Shown here: positions 22,028-35,510 of the stretch, one piece after another
Layout: each line of letters begins with the position of its first letter
Numbering within the stretch: the first letter of the stretch is position 1
NCBI GenBank assembly: GCA_944990035.1
Contig: CALYLX010000126.1
Span: forward strand, 1,860,001-1,924,000
Length of the DNA stretch: 64,000 nucleotides
Reading direction: 5' to 3'
From: Clitopilus passeckerianus
Lineage: Eukaryota > Basidiomycota > Agaricomycetes > Agaricales > Entolomataceae
Notes under the pieces: model-generated
The model's database searches: none
The model's input: only the letters and a program-made list of their open reading frames with translations
What the model was told of the DNA's origin: nothing
Made by a program: the position numbers and the translations under genes

Positions 22028-24214
22028 ATGGCTGTAAGCGTCGACACTCACCCCCACTCTGACACTAGCAGCACTCTCCATGGATACGACCTTGAAGATG
22101 GCTTTACTGCGGTTGCTCCCAACGTCGCCTCGGCAAGGGACATAGAAAAGCCACCTGGCTCTCAAACGTTTACTGGCCTTGGCAGTCTCGAAAACCCTTT
22201 CGTGGTCGACTGGTACCCCGAGGACAGGGAGAATCCTTATAGCTGGAGCAAACCAAGGAAGTGGTTGATTACGATGCAGGTCCGTCTTCGCCTAACCTCT
22301 GCGAGCGACTTCTAAGGTCCAACTAGCTCGCATTGTCTACTTGGGTTGTGTCATTTGGCAGTAGCTCATACTCTGGTGGAATACAAGGGACTATTCGAGA
22401 CCTCCAGATATCGGAAAGTGTGGCCATTCTGGGGATATCCCTTTACGTTCTTGGCTTTGCTCTCGGGTAAGCTTTGCCTTTGTTTCGATCCGGCCCTTGG
22501 ATCTCACCTTCCTCCCAGGCCACTCATATTTGCCCCCATGGGCGAGGTAAGTTGATCACCTTTGAAGTTATTCAGGCGAGTTAATGGCGACTGGACCCAG
22601 ATGTATGGCCGAGTAAGCTCTTATTTCCTTTACCACCTCAACAACTCACTCAACCTCGCCCTTCTTCCAGCGCTCTGTATTTCTGGTCACTCTTTCGGCC
22701 TACATGCTCTTTCAGCTAGGAGGTAGTCTAGGCCATGACCTGCCGAGTCTTCTATCATGCAGGCTTCTCACAGGTATATTTGGCGCGTCTCGTGAGTCCT
22801 AGAAATTCTCATCGTTGACGTGTGATCTGATATTCTCATCCTTCTACTCAACAGCCTTGACAAACGCTGGCGGAGCGGTGTCCGATATCTGGAACGCTCG
22901 TGAGCGAGGTCTGGCTTCGGCGATCTACGCGACCGTTCCGTTCCTTGGCCCAGGTGCGTCAATCAGTCTGCTGCTTGTCGTATCGCCGCTTGGACTCATA
23001 TATATGCCTTGGCACAGTTATCGGTCCAATAGTTGGTGGCTTCGTCGCGGAAAATCCTCGCCTTGGATGGAGATTCAACTTCTGGCTCATCTTTATCTTC
23101 TCCGGTTTTGTGATTGCTCTTGGATACATTGCTACCCCAGAAACCGTGTGTTTTTCTCCGAGCTGATAACAAAGACTGACCTTCTGACGGACGTAATAGT
23201 ATGCACCTGTGCTTCTACGAAGGCGAGCAGAACAGCTTACGGCGGCTTCCAATGGAACTGTTCACTACATCTCGAAACACGACCTTGGGAGATGCCGTTC
23301 CTTCCGTAAAATCATGTTCACAAACCTGAGTAGACCGTTCGGTAAGTCTACTTTTCTAGATTTCTCGAACCACCATTGATCAATTCTACAGCGTTCATCG
23401 TGACCGAACCCATCGTTTTGTTGCTTGCAATTTACATCTCCATCATGTATGGCACGCTCTATGCATTATTTGCCGCCTTCCCTATTGTGTTTGGACAAAA
23501 CCACGGCTTCACCGCTGGTCAGACGGGCTTGGCATTTATCGGAGTAGGGTTTGGTATAATCCTAGGAATCTGCATGCAGTCGTTCCAGGACCGAATTTTC
23601 CTGCAAGAGATGCATAAGAGCCCAACAGGTACAGCACCGCCTGAAGCGTACGTACTCTATCTTCACAAGAATGCCGAAGTTTAGCGTTCTGCGCGCTTGA
23701 CAGGCGCCTGCATATGTCGATGCTTGGTGGTACTTTGGTTCCAATCGGGCTTTTCTGGTTTGCATGGTCAGCAGCACCTGCGTCTACTTATCCAAGGCAC
23801 TCACCCATCGTCTACAGGACAACATCGCCCAGCATCCATTGGATAGTTCCGGTGCTTGCAGGGATTCCATTTGGAGCAGGGGTAGCTCAGATCCTCCAAT
23901 CTCTCACAACCTACCTCATGGATACGTATCCCCTGTATTTCGCCAGTGCTATCGCGTCAACGATAGTCCTTCGGTCATGTTGCGCAGCGGCTTTTCCTTT
24001 ATTCAGCCCTTCTCTGTTTGGATCGCTGGGAGATCACTGGTCCATGAGCATCTTCGCCCTTCTATCAACTGCCTGCATGCCCATCCCGTTTCTATTTTGG
24101 GTACGTCCTTTCGACTTTCTTGACAGACGAAACTTCATCTCAACATACTTACATCGGATGCAGAGGCACGGCGCGTGGATTCGAAGCAAATCTCACGTTG
24201 CTCGTAAAGATTAG
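22028..24214 (+). CDS. MFS multidrug/polyamine transporter (DHA1 family, 12 TM)
   Basis: A proton-coupled efflux permease of the plasma membrane. A cytosolic N-terminus of about 90 residues (VDTHPHSDTSSTLHG..., NPYSWSKPRKWLITMQ) precedes the first helices. Conserved DHA1 motifs include PLIFAPMGEMYGRRSVF (MFS motif A region), SCRLLTGIFGAS, TNAGGAVSDIWNARERGLAS, and, after splicing across 22951-23016, GPVIGPIVGGFVAENP followed by WRFNFWLIFIFSG. The second half shows FGQNHGFTAGQTGLAFIGVG and VPVLAGIPFGAGVAQILQSL. The C-terminus after the last intron reads RHGAWIRSKSHVARKD, a typical family ending. About nine exons, all in frame. The substrate cannot be read from sequence; Tpo1/Flr1-like exporters are the nearest known types. 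Confidence 0.88.
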
Positions 24215-24629
24215 GGCACACCCAACCTTCTCCAGCTCTTAGGGCTGTGATGCTCGAGAACGTTCTTGGACGAGGATACGAGCCGTGATAAACGTTTAGA
24301 TCTTAGACTGAAACGACAGATAATGAACCCTGATGATGAACACTGTACAATACACAACGTATACGACGCATATTGTAGCATAAATTATGTAGAAGTTGAA
24401 TATATGGCTGTAAAGCTATCTATTAACCCTGTTAGAATCCTGGACCCCTTGAAGGTACACATGACACAGCCGAGAGCAGTTGAATCATCGAAAAGAACAT
24501 TCATACACATTAGGTAGGCCCGAAATCTCCGACGATGAAGCCTTCTAAAAGGCAAGAGACCTCCCAAGATCTCGTCCAGATTCGTTGCACCCCATCGAAG
24601 CCTCGTAAACCAATCTGGATCGCTGCTGT
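24215..24629. other. Convergent 3' flanks, no gene seen
   Basis: AT-rich stretch between the stop codons of the MFS transporter and tRNase Z. It probably holds both 3' untranslated regions and poly(A) signals. ORFs here are short and lack splice or family support. Confidence 0.5.
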
Positions 24630-26276
24630 CTACTGTCTGTTTTTCTTCCTCTTGTTGTTAGGGCGCGTCGTGGCATTGATTAAGCCCCCATTCGGATCCG
24701 CATGATGAGCAAGCCCTGACGGACGGTCCTCACCATCTTCCGACGATGATGTTGCGCCCGCTGCTGCATCTTTGTTCTGTGGTCGGGCTTGCTTTGGCTC
24801 ACGGGGTCCACGGTTCTGGTTCTGGTTGCGGTTGCGTCGCGCCGTATGGGCATGGGGACCTTCTTGCCAGTGGCGTTGCTGGGCTTGATGATGCTGGTCA
24901 ACTTGATAGTTAGGGGGAATTTCGATCCTCAGGAAGTCGTACGCAGCAGTCGCTGCGTGCCCAGAACCCCAAGCCTGTGTTGCTTGTCTTTCAATCTCTC
25001 GAATTACGGCAGCCCGATGACGGTCTTGAGGGGAACGAGGCGCCGGGAACCTGTGTAAGGGAAAGCTCAACCAACGAAGTTCTGCACCAGTAGGATGGCG
25101 ATTGGAAGTACCTTGCTCCAATATGGTTGAGCACCAGGCGCTTAGCGCCAATTGTTTTGGCAAATTTACCTGCCATGGTGGGCAATGAATGTCCCCTGGC
25201 CAGAGTTTTCTCGAGCACTTGCGCGGGAGTTCTCTTCTGGTTCCAGTCTACGGTACTTGGTATATGACAGTCTGTAGCCTCGTGAATCAGCAATGACGGA
25301 GCTGGAGAGATGCACAGAGGGGTCATGGCAGAGGGGTCATAGGTGTCACCAAGGATTACCAACTTTCTCTGAGGCCCTGAGGTTTCTCGAAAGACGAAAC
25401 CAATCGCGGGATCTAAGGGCTTTCACATCATTCACCGCTCATAAAAGATAAGCGTTGTCCATACAAACCTCGGTGTGCGATGGGGCCGGCATCTACTACC
25501 ACTTGGCCAAATGGCCCGTTCGCCCTGGCAATTGAGGTCCAGAAACCTAGTTGATCACATTTGAAATCCTGGCCTGGAATCTCATTTACATGCAGAATAT
25601 TTGCATCGATTTTATCTTCTTCAGTGTTGTTGGCTGGCAGGCACGGCGTCACAGGGTCTTCTGCCGTCAAGAGTTCGTGCACGGTGTACATGTCTGCCGT
25701 TTTGGTGAGGGTCATCTTCATTATCTGTCGGACGAATGTGCGAATTCCGGCAGGGCCATATATTTCTATGCTGGGCTGTACGGTAATCAGACATTGGCAA
25801 GTGCTTCGATAGTATCGCGCTCACTGGCACTGCCTTGTAAGGATTCACGGCGCCGTCATTGGTTGGAATAGCTGGCGGTGGAAACAGCACACCACGAAGG
25901 AACGGCACGATACCCATAATATGATCCGCTGAAGACGTATGAGTCTCGGTTGCGGTTCTCAAAATACCAGGCTAACCATGCATGTGGGTCACAAATATCT
26001 TAGCGACTTTACTTGGTCTAATATTGGGAATATTGCTGTGCGTTGGTCTCGGTTGTAAGGCGAACTGTCGATAAGTTCCTTCGGCACAATCAACCACTAG
26101 GATATAAAAGCCATTAGAATACGTTGAGGCAACTCTTCACAGCAATGTGCCGCACTCCATAAAGTTCCGTTGCCGAATAAATCGCAGAGGAGAGAAGAAC
26201 AGTTCCTTGTTTCTGAAGGGCCACCGCCACTGGAGGTTCCCAAAAAAGTCACGGTAATCGCGTGGTGGCTAGACAT
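24630..26276 (-). CDS. tRNase Z (ELAC1-type tRNA 3' processing endoribonuclease)
   Basis: This metallo-beta-lactamase enzyme removes the 3' trailer of pre-tRNA. Start MSSHHAITVTFLGTSSGGGP at 26276; the TFLGTSSGGG block is the family's N-terminal strand. Joining exons gives VVDCAEGTYRQ and then KIFVTHMHADHIMGIVPFLRG, the zinc-binding HxHxDH motif assembled across an intron. Later blocks are LVILGDTYDPSAM, LLIHEATDCHI, ARGHSLPTMAGKFAKTIGAK (HS..EMAG-like) and LVLNHIGARY, all typical of tRNase Z. After the catalytic core comes a long low-complexity basic tail rich in Asn/Gln/Arg, ending NNKRKKNRQ. The short form is suggested by the single catalytic domain. The tail could bind RNA or direct the protein to the nucleus; this is inference. 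Confidence 0.88.
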
Positions 26277-26784
26277 CCTAGAAGTAGTCTAAAATCCCCT
26301 GTTTTCTGGTCTCTTGTGAGCCAGAAGCTGGCGGAGTCTTGGAAGATGCTGGTAGCGTGAAAGGGGCACAGTGGTCGAAATCATTGTAACGAGCCGAATG
26401 CCGAACGTTGATCGGATTCAATCACAAGTGTGATGCGTCGCCGACATGCCTTGACAGCTCAAGGCGGCCTTCACACCAGTTACTCTCGTCGAAACCGTGA
26501 TATTCAATAATTTCGACACCTTTTGCAGTGCAATGTTGCCAACGATCATGGAGACAACGCACGTTCTTTCTGCCTGAGCTGATGGTTCTCAGGAAATGCT
26601 CATGACTCGGACACCTGACAATGAATTGTCCATAGCAGGGAGGCCCGACACTGCCTCGCCTCTCCCTTAATTTCCAAGACTCTTATGAATGTCACAGCAT
26701 TACCGGTGCCTGGAAAGTCTATTTAAAAGGTGCTGAACTAGCGCCAAATTAGAACCACTATCACATACATCCTCTACATCTGCC
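26277..26784. other. Divergent promoter region, no gene seen
   Basis: About 500 bases between two divergent start codons (tRNase Z and the band-7 gene). A TATA-like element marks the right-hand side. No ORF with family or splice support was found. Confidence 0.5.
26720..26728 (+). promoter_or_regulatory. TATA-like element of the band-7 gene
   Basis: The sequence TATTTAAAA lies 57 bases before the ATG at 26785, a plausible weak TATA element. Confidence 0.4.
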
Positions 26785-28966
26785 ATGAGTACAGTCTACG
26801 AAGACGGCGTCACCGTAGTCGGCGATGCTCCTCGGAAATCTCCCGTCCATGATTTCATTGGCAAAGGCCCTACTACTACTCATGCCGGGTCCCCGCTGAA
26901 GCACGTCAAGCCAAGTACTTTTGTCGACAATGTGGACTACACCTTGGAAGAACGACCTTTCTTCATCCCAATTGGCCCGCAAGGCGTAGTAGCTGCTCTG
27001 GGAAAGCTTGACCAGCAGCTCCAGAATGTAGGTTGCCATCGAATTCCTTCCGAAAATGCGAAACTTATCATCTCTCAGTCCGGACGACTTAGTATTCTTT
27101 CCAAGAAGGTGAGCAAACTCAATGTGGCTGGCATGGCTTTTACTCACCTACCTTACCTGCTAGGAACCAACTGATTGGGCTGGTGAAGAAGTTGTTCCCG
27201 GTCAGCTTGGTCTCATCAACCATGGGTAAGAATAGCGAATTCATCAGATCCTTGAAGGCGTTCTCATTGAGTTTAAATATAGTGGTAACCCCAAGATTCT
27301 TACTCGTCCTGGTCGATACCCTGGGTTCCCATTCCGTAACTGGTGGGCTCGCTCCTTTGCAGGCACCGTTGGAGGTAAGTCCAAATCACTTCGGCGAACC
27401 TTCCGCTCTTATTGATTCGTCGTTTCTCGCAGTGTCCGACACTGTGATATCTTTCAATGGTCTCACAATCGTTCAAGTCTCGCAGAACCAAGCAGCAGTT
27501 ATCTCCGATCCTCAGAATCATATCTTCGTGATAAAAAATGCTGGTTTTGTGGCCTTCGCTGTGGAAGGAACCTACGACGTACTGTCTATTGTTGACCAAA
27601 CGCACCTTCCCGGCATGGTTAAGGACAGGATCACTGGTGCCACTTTGGGCTGGACGCACGAGATTAAGATGAAGAGCAAGGTTGGGACAACGGAACAAAG
27701 GGATTACGTCGTCGCTACATTGTTCGTCATTTCACTCTCTCCAACAATTGGGAATATTTTACTGATTGCTTTTTTCAGCTTAAACATCCCAGCTAGCAAC
27801 TGCGCGATCCTCCAACGAGGAGATGACCTGGAACTTCTTGGTGCTGGCCAGTCTGTCATCACAAACCCTAGTGTGACACTTCGAGGCCTTTTCACCTTGG
27901 GTGAAAACCAGATCGAAATGCCCACCAAAGATATGTAAGTGCCCCTTCAAGCTTGGCCATCACATCTCGCTAAATGTGATTTCTAGCTTCACACGAGATC
28001 AAGTACCTGTCAGCCTGACAATCTATCTCAAATGGCAGTTGACAGAGCCTTTGAAACTGACAACCCATGGTTACAACACACCCTACGACGCCTTGAGAGA
28101 CAAGACTCAGTCAATCTTGACTCAGATCGTTGCCCACCTCGACTACTCGGCTATGGTTCGTACTAAGAAGTTTCTGCGAGTTCTGTTATGTTGATCTGCT
28201 GTTTGCCTCTTAGGTTAAGCAAAGGTCACTCGGGCCGGACAACATGGAGGATGGCCATGATCCTTCCTCGGCATTCCTCGACGCCCTCAGAACCCGTGCA
28301 ATGGATGAGATGCACGAGGCCGCCCTTGAGTATGGCATCGTTCTTAAGGATTTGGGTATGTTCTTCATGCAGATTCAGCCAAGTTTAACGCTGACCAGAA
28401 TGATCAGCTGTCATTGACCGACAATTCAAGGGAGAGATCGCTTCAACCATGGACAAGCTAACGAGTAAGTTTCAGCCCTACTAACGCACCTTCCGTACCT
28501 AATGCGGCTTCCTCTCCTAGCGCGTGCCCTCCAAGCCCAAGTCGAAGCCGCCAACGTTGATCGCGAGAATAGTAACAAAGTCAAGCAGGAGGAGGGTGCC
28601 CTCTCCGTGGCTCGCATCAAGGCGCAATCTGCGAACACCCAGGCCGACGCACAAGCCTACAGCGTCGTTGCTGCAGCCAGAGCACAGGCTGAACGTCTGA
28701 AGATCGAAGCCGAGGCTCATGCTGAAGCAACACGTTTGGCTGCCGAAGCTGATGCTCAGGCGATTCGTATCAAGGCACAAGCCGATTCAGCAGTCCTCGA
28801 CCAGTTCGCCCGTGAGATGGAGCTCCGCCGTATGGAGGTTGAGAGGGTCAAGGCATTTGGCTCGAAGACCATCTTTGTACCGACCGACGGCGTAGGTGCC
28901 CAAATGGGTAACACGATGGCGATGGGGTTGGCAGCTGGACTTGGAACCGAGAGTCACCACAAGTAG
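26785..28966 (+). CDS. SPFH/band-7 (stomatin-flotillin-like) membrane scaffold protein
   Basis: About eight exons give a protein starting MSTVYEDGVTVVGDAPRK. The middle part has SPFH-type strands (GEEVVPGQLGLINHG, GRYPGFPFRNWWARSF, FTRDQVPVSLTIYLKWQL) and the helix DYSAMVKQRSLGPDN. The C-terminal third is a long Ala/Glu/Gln coiled coil (ALQAQVEAANVDRE, AEAHAEATRLAAEADAQAIR) ending in a Gly/Met-rich tail, like flotillins. No clear transmembrane helix is seen, so membrane association would be by hairpin or lipid. SPFH proteins form ring or cage-like oligomers on membranes; the specific membrane is unknown. The long extra N-terminus of about 130 residues before the SPFH fold is unusual for flotillins. 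Confidence 0.75.
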
Positions 28967-29267
28967 TAACAGTATCTATCATATGAGAGTCATATTTATT
29001 CAGTATTTATGTATACCCCTTCTAATGCCAGCGCTTCCGTAATAATCCACGTACGCTGTTTGAGTCAAGCGTTGAATGCGGCACAGTAATCCAAATCGGG
29101 TATTGTTGACGGTTGTTATCATCTTGACTCAAAGGGGGCGCGTGTTTAGCTTATAGCACTGTCAATCCTTTGACCACAACCACCACGACACCGCCTCACA
29201 CCGCTCTATATAAGCACTTCGTTTTTAACAAGCCCTTCAACTTTATCGTTACTTCTCGCCGTTCACA
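28967..29267. other. Intergenic region with ATG8 promoter
   Basis: Just over 300 bases. The left part is the 3' flank of the band-7 gene. The right part has a clear TATATAAG at 29207-29214 and CA-rich repeats (CCACAACCACCACGACACC) upstream of ATG8. No ORF. Confidence 0.5.
29207..29214 (+). promoter_or_regulatory. TATA box of ATG8
   Basis: TATATAAG sits 61 bases upstream of the ATG at 29268, just after a CA-rich stretch; a good candidate for the core promoter. Confidence 0.5.
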
Positions 29268-29859
<592 letters not shown>

Positions 29860-30148
29860 AGCGCATTCTGTTTTCGACTACGGGACAGCTTTCTTAGACG
29901 GACTTTTGGACCATTCTCTTGAAAGCTTTCTAATGTATACCCTCTGTCATTCTGTGGTACTCGCCTCTGTATATTAATACCTCTCTTCTCTCCACGCTCA
30001 CGAATCAAACATGTAATATTTCTATATAATTGGATGAAGCGCAGAAGTGATCGTCCGATGAGACTTGGAAGAGTTCATAATAAGCTGAAAATATCGACTG
30101 ATATCAATCAACCGGTGGCTGGTGAGGGCAATAGGAGTGTTGTCCTAT

Positions 30149-31707
30149 TCAATCCATTACGCCTTGTTCCTCCGTTGATGGTATAATCTCCTCTTCCTCA
30201 TGTTCATGTTCCAAGGTAGTGTAAAGGTCCGCGCTGAGTTCTTCCGTCGCCCAATATTGGTCCCATTCATCGACTGCCTCCGAAGGAGGCTCCGGTTCCA
30301 GCGACAATTGTTCCTCTCTCGTCATCTCGGTTATCAAGGTACTTGAATCGCCTTCGATGGGCGTCCTATTTTGCCCAGAACCGCTAGCTACCTGTTCAGT
30401 TCTGGGAACAGCTATTCCTTCGGCGATTGGATACTGTAGGCTGCCAGGAACAGTAGAAACACCCGCCTGTGTGACAACGTAGTCGATGGAGGCAGGGCGA
30501 CAGACTGAGCTAAACACAATCGTCAAACGCCTAATCAGAGTAAGCTGGTTGGACGATATGTCATCCTCGTTTGGCGGTTCCGATGGGTTAGCCTCCCCTT
30601 TCGGGCGTTTCGGGCCCTTCTCTTCGTCGCTGAGATGCCGCCGACGTCCTGTGCGCGAGAGAAAGATTCGGGTGTTGACTTGGTTTGCCCACACGAGGCC
30701 AAGGGAGGCCTCTTTGCTCTCATTCGGGAGAGAATGTGGTCGCCCGAACCACCTGGATTGTTGCCGGTAAAGCTGCTCCCTTGTACTGAGATCCTCGTCG
30801 CGATCGCGGTCAAATGAGTCGACCACTTCATTGAGTACAAGTACTGCCAGGCCGTACTTTGAAGCTAATGTATGTAGGAGCAATCCAATTTGTGAGATAT
30901 TCTTGGATCGCTCGACCAACGTGTTCGTCGTCGTCTTGTCCGAGGTGTGAAAGAGCTCAGCGAGAGCGTCCACGATAAGCAGCTTTATTGGACTGCGACC
31001 CTCTATGCCCTGGGCTCTGCTCTCAATGAGAGCTGGTAGAGTGATTTGCAAAACATGCAACAATATCGGGACTGAGTGTGTCGACTGCGTTACGACATGG
31101 TCCAATCCGCAGCCTGAAGACCGTAGCAGAGGATGAGCCTCAGCAATCTGTTGTAGCCTCGTTGTTTGAAGGACAGACGATGTCGTGAGGAAGCAGGTAG
31201 ACCCGAAGAATCCGCCTTTCTCTACGGGCAGTTGCGCACACAGTGCTAGCTGCAGCGCTACCTGACTTTTGCCCGCAGCACTACATGAATTCCTTCAGCG
31301 ACCGAACAGCGAAGAGGATATGGTATGAGCTCACCTTTCTCCAACGACCTCCCACACCATTCCTTGCCTGATGCCACCTCCCAAAGCCTCGTCCAGCAAC
31401 TGGTCCCCAGTGGTGCATTTCGTATTGAAGGAGTGCGCTTCGTCTAGCCTAATCAGCTGGGGGGTGGGCACATTCCGAAGGCAAATATCGATGAGCTCGT
31501 TCACAGAGGCGACAGAGGTCCTCCATTTATATGCCCATTCTTGTGGGGAAGTAGCAAGTAGGTCGGCTACATCCTCGATCTTCCCTATTAAATAAGATGA
31601 TTTGTCGTTTAGAATCAGCGCTACGAACCCACAGCAGCACACTGCTCACCTTTTTTAATCCAATCTTTCTGCCTCGGGGAAAGTTGAAGGAGCAGATCAG
31701 GTCGCAT
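30149..31707 (-). CDS. RAD51 paralogue, XRCC3/Rad57-like recombination mediator
   Basis: RAD51 paralogues help load RAD51 on single-stranded DNA during homologous recombination. The first exon begins MRPDLLLQLSPRQKDWIKK at 31707, followed by a helical N-domain (GKIEDVADLLATSPQEW). The linker CTTGDQLLDEALGGGIRQGM precedes Walker A, split by an intron: VVGESAAGKSQVALQLALCA (GxxxxGKS). Walker B is KLLIVDALAELF. The segment LGLVWANQVNTRIFLSRTGR matches the XRCC3/Rad57 core rather than RAD51 itself. The C-terminus has an acidic tail (EHEHEEEEIIPSTEEQGVMD) not typical of the family. Choosing between XRCC3 and Rad57 needs a tree. Confidence 0.85.
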
Positions 31708-31881
31708 GGGAATCAAACATAGTCTTTGAAGGGCAGCTAAACGAGGCTTGTGACATCAAAATCTGGCAATTTAGGCGCTTCCTCGACGTCAAGCAATGTG
31801 GTTGTAGATATATATTCCACCGTTGAATTTCATACAATAACGAAAAAGTAAGTGTGGCATATGAAAGGCCTCTATAGTAAA

Positions 31882-34800
31882 TCATGATCTAGGGCGGGGA
31901 CCATTGGATTCACCCCTTCTCAGCAGGCCGCCAACGACATTGGTCACAGTCTCCGTAATCTGTCGAGGTTGCTGGGCACTATGCTTGACGAAGAATAGGC
32001 GGACATTCGTGGCATTCCATATTCCAAGGGGTGTCATGGATCGAACATAGATTTCACCCCATATCAAGGATGTTAGCCATATGATAGAAGCGTCAGACCA
32101 CTGAAAGGATAAGTTAAGCAGTGCAGCGCAAACTGATAGAGACCAGCAACTCACAAGGAATTTCCGAGGAGAGAAGGGCGGGGTCTCTGGAAGAACATCT
32201 TTGACAGAAACGTTGGAGAGGAATTCGACTATGATTGATGTCGAGTTGGCCTTGTGACTTGTAGCTTGAAGATCCCGGACCCTTGGCAGGAGCTCAGAAA
32301 TGAGGAGCATAACGGTATCCAGAGGGAGCCTGTAGATCTCGTAAGGAGCAGTTCGGTGAAATACTCATTCAGACCACTTACCCCTGCTGCCATGAAGTGA
32401 CCTGTCAAAGAGGACTAGTTAGCCAGGCGTGTTTGCAACAAAATTCAATTTTCTTACCCATTCTTGAGTTGGCACAAAGCCATTGCGACCAACGCCAGCA
32501 GCAGCTAGCCGCTCAAGGCTTCCGTCGATCGAATCCGAGCGCCTTTCTCTCATCTTTCCTCGAGACTTTTCCGATCTTGCGCCCGAAAAAGTGCTTCCAG
32601 AAGGGGACTCAGCAGTGGGAGACATGAATGAGCTTGCCACTACTTCTTGCTGATCGTCAGAGGCGCCAGTCTCGGGCTGGTAACCTTCTTCTATCGTGTG
32701 GCCTTCGCTCTCTAATAGCCTGGCCTTCTCAGCGCCAGCATCGTTTCCTGGCTCGAGCTTAGGGGTTTTAGGGTTCTCTTCAGCCGTTTGAGCCTGGTCC
32801 TCGCGAGCTTGCTGTGCTCGCTTGATCTCTCGAAGTCCGCGAGATAGCGTGAAGGTTCCCAGCTCTTCGAAGATTTGATGTGCAGATAGGATGGCATATA
32901 TGAGGTTTGAGTTCTCCCGAGGGTGGCTGTATATTACACCATTGAAACACTCCAACCTGGTTTTTCGTCAGATTACTAACTTGATGTTAAGTTCGGATCC
33001 AAAACTCACATGAAGAATAATAACCTCGGGTGTCCTTCGTCAGCGAGCAAGAACAAGGGGTTTGAGAAAGACTTGAAAAGCTGGACGAGTCTTGTTGATG
33101 CCACAACGGTGAGATTCTTGATGTGTGGAGCCATATTGACCAGAGCAATGATGAGAGCTGGATACAACGAATTCAAGGTCCCAGAAGTAGTCGCGACAAT
33201 TGCATATACAGCCTTTTGGAATATGAGGGATCTGAGAGGGTATTTTGAACCATGAACATACATTAACAATGAAGTCTGCAGCTGTGCCAGCAGCGTTCCA
33301 CTTGGGAGGAAGCTGAGCTCGGACGGGTTTCGTCAACTTAGGGCCGAAAGCAGGTTCCGCGGAAAGTGTCTGCACAATGTAAGAGATTGAACGGCAAAGG
33401 CCATGTTGTTCTGATAGGTTGTCAGTGCATGATGGTCGAATATCAAGGCAAGAACCTACGAGGTTTGTCCTTAATTTCGAGTGCGTAACACAAGAGATAA
33501 GCGACAAGATCCATGGATCTGTCACATTCCAGCGCATACACGCGGAATTTCTGCAGAATATTGAGACCGCGATACACCTAGTGAGGGTCTATGCTCACCT
33601 TGTTGAGCTCAAGCATCTTCCAGAGAAAGACAACTATATCAAGGATCAATTTCTGAATTAACTCAACATGCAGACAACTCACTTGTCTCGTTAATATACG
33701 GTATTGATCGGTGCGCTCCAGGTAACAAGTTGTTCATAGTTGCCATTTGTTGTTCCAAAATCCCAATAGCCCCATTTACGACGAACTCGAAATCTTGAGG
33801 GCGGTGCTAAAGGTAGGTATATGAGTGCCTGGGCTTCAGGTAGAATCAATGTAATTCTCACGAGTTTGGCCAGGAAATACCGGAAGGCATTGGTGGAGGC
33901 AGTTGGTGCCGAAGACTGTTCAGGCGACTTTCCAGGCATATCCCTCGCAGTTCCGCTCTGGTAATCGAGCAATACGCAAAGTACCTGAAGGCATAGAGTA
34001 GTCAGGGTCGACCTGGAGTCTTCACCCTTGAACATCAAGTGATTGTATGGCAGCTTGCCAGCGACAGATTCTGCCATGCCCTGAATCGATCTAACGCTGA
34101 GATGGGAGGAATTCATGGCGGTGTTGAGCAGAGAGCATAAGATGGTAAGAACATCTCTTCGAGGCGTCTTCTGCACGAAGTGCGTGGTGCAGAAGGATGC
34201 ATTGGGGAGGAGCGAGGATGGTGGCAGGTAAATCTGCCTGGACAACATTACGAGAAGCAGGCGTAACACTTCGCTTTTGTTGTTATCGTATGCATGACTT
34301 GGGCCGGGGTCTGTAGCAGTTCCTATTCCTTTCTCCCTGATAATGGTCTGTGAGGAGAATTCAATTAACGCCATTCGTAGAACGCACCATATAGTATAAT
34401 GAACTTTCTGGCGGTCTACTTGTAGAGTAATTGGCAGAGTGAATCCACAGGTGAAAAGAAGGTCAATGAGAGTGCCAAATAACTTTTCTCCAAGCGAGGG
34501 TAATAGTTTCTTCGCCTTCTGTGGTGTTGGTGGTGGTTTCGATGTCGCTTTTGCGGTATCTTCGTCCTCTTCATCTGAATCTATTACAAACTGAGGGGTG
34601 CTCTTGCCTGACTGTGCATGGTCCTCCACCACACTTGACACCTCCTCCTGCTGCTTCCACAGTAACTCTTTCTCGAAAGTGCTTGATTCCCCATCCACTT
34701 CAAAGATCACAGGCAGAACGCGCTGGAGTAGTCGTATACAATTGAGGACTTCTTTCGTAGCATCGCTCTTGTCGTTCGTTCTTATGAAAGATGACGCCAG

Positions 34801-35285
34801 TGCAGCAACAGACGGATTTGAAGAGGCCGGGAAAGTGTGGTCAGAGATACGCTTGAACAACCTTGAGGTCACTACTCTGACAAGTGTTGCAACATTCTCT
34901 GGGGCGTCAAGCAGAGCGCGTCGAACTGGCTGGCGATCAGGCTCCGGAAGTCCTGAAATGAAGGAAGTACGTACTATGGTGAGGTGTAATAAGCGAGAAG
35001 ACGTCCGAGGCGGAATCAAACAACAAGAAATACTAGGATCTTGAGGTAAGCTTCCCTGCAAAGCCGATGCAGTCCATTACGCTCACCTGATCCCAATAGC
35101 TATCGCTCTCCAGAATGTTCTGCAGATCTCGAGTTAAGGTTGAGGCATTTCACTGCAATTAGGACACGTACCCGGACGGTCGTCAGCTTAATGATACCTC
35201 CTGGCTGACTTGGGAAGGCCAGCTTCGCATCGTCGCCCAAGAGTCCAAATGGCGCAGCCAATCTCTGTGGTATTTTGGCAAACAT
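31882..35285 (-). CDS. HID1-family Golgi/trans-Golgi trafficking protein
   Basis: HID1 proteins are large helical-repeat peripheral Golgi proteins (Ftp105/Hid3 in fission yeast, HID-1 in animals). The gene spans about ten exons. I take MFAKIPQRLAAPFGLLGDDA at 35285 as start, since KLAFPSQPGGIIKLTT followed by ESDSYWDQ matches the HID1 opening. Further matches are NCIRLLQRVLPVIFEVDGES, NKSEVLRLLLVMLSRQIYLP, GKLPYNHLMFKGEDSRSTL, SNLIYAILSAHQIFEELGTF and the ending YVRSMTPLGIWNATNVRLFF. A Ser/Glu-rich disordered insert of about 100 residues lies near 32550-32820. Family membership is strong; some internal exon borders remain uncertain. Confidence 0.82.
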
Positions 35286-35510
35286 GGAGGCTGCAAAGAG
35301 CTGTGACTTCCTTGCCACGATAGAGGCTCTGGTCAAGAAATGGGTGCTTCTCAAGGCGTACAGCCACCGATCTTTATTACAGGACCAGAGTCTGGGGCTC
35401 AATGATCAATATCACATTTCATAGCGAGTGCAAGTCCATGTAACTACAGGTTCGTAACCATGAAGAACAGGGGAAATTTAAGAGCAGATCAGGTGCTCGG
35501 ACTAAAACAA

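Noticed and set aside
22768..22962. Arg/Ser-rich minus ORF resembling an RS domain
   Set aside because: Lies within the MFS transporter exons on the opposite strand; composition follows from the sense codons.
27300..27698. Minus-strand ORF of 132 codons opposite the band-7 gene
   Set aside because: Antisense to well-conserved SPFH exons; no motif of its own.
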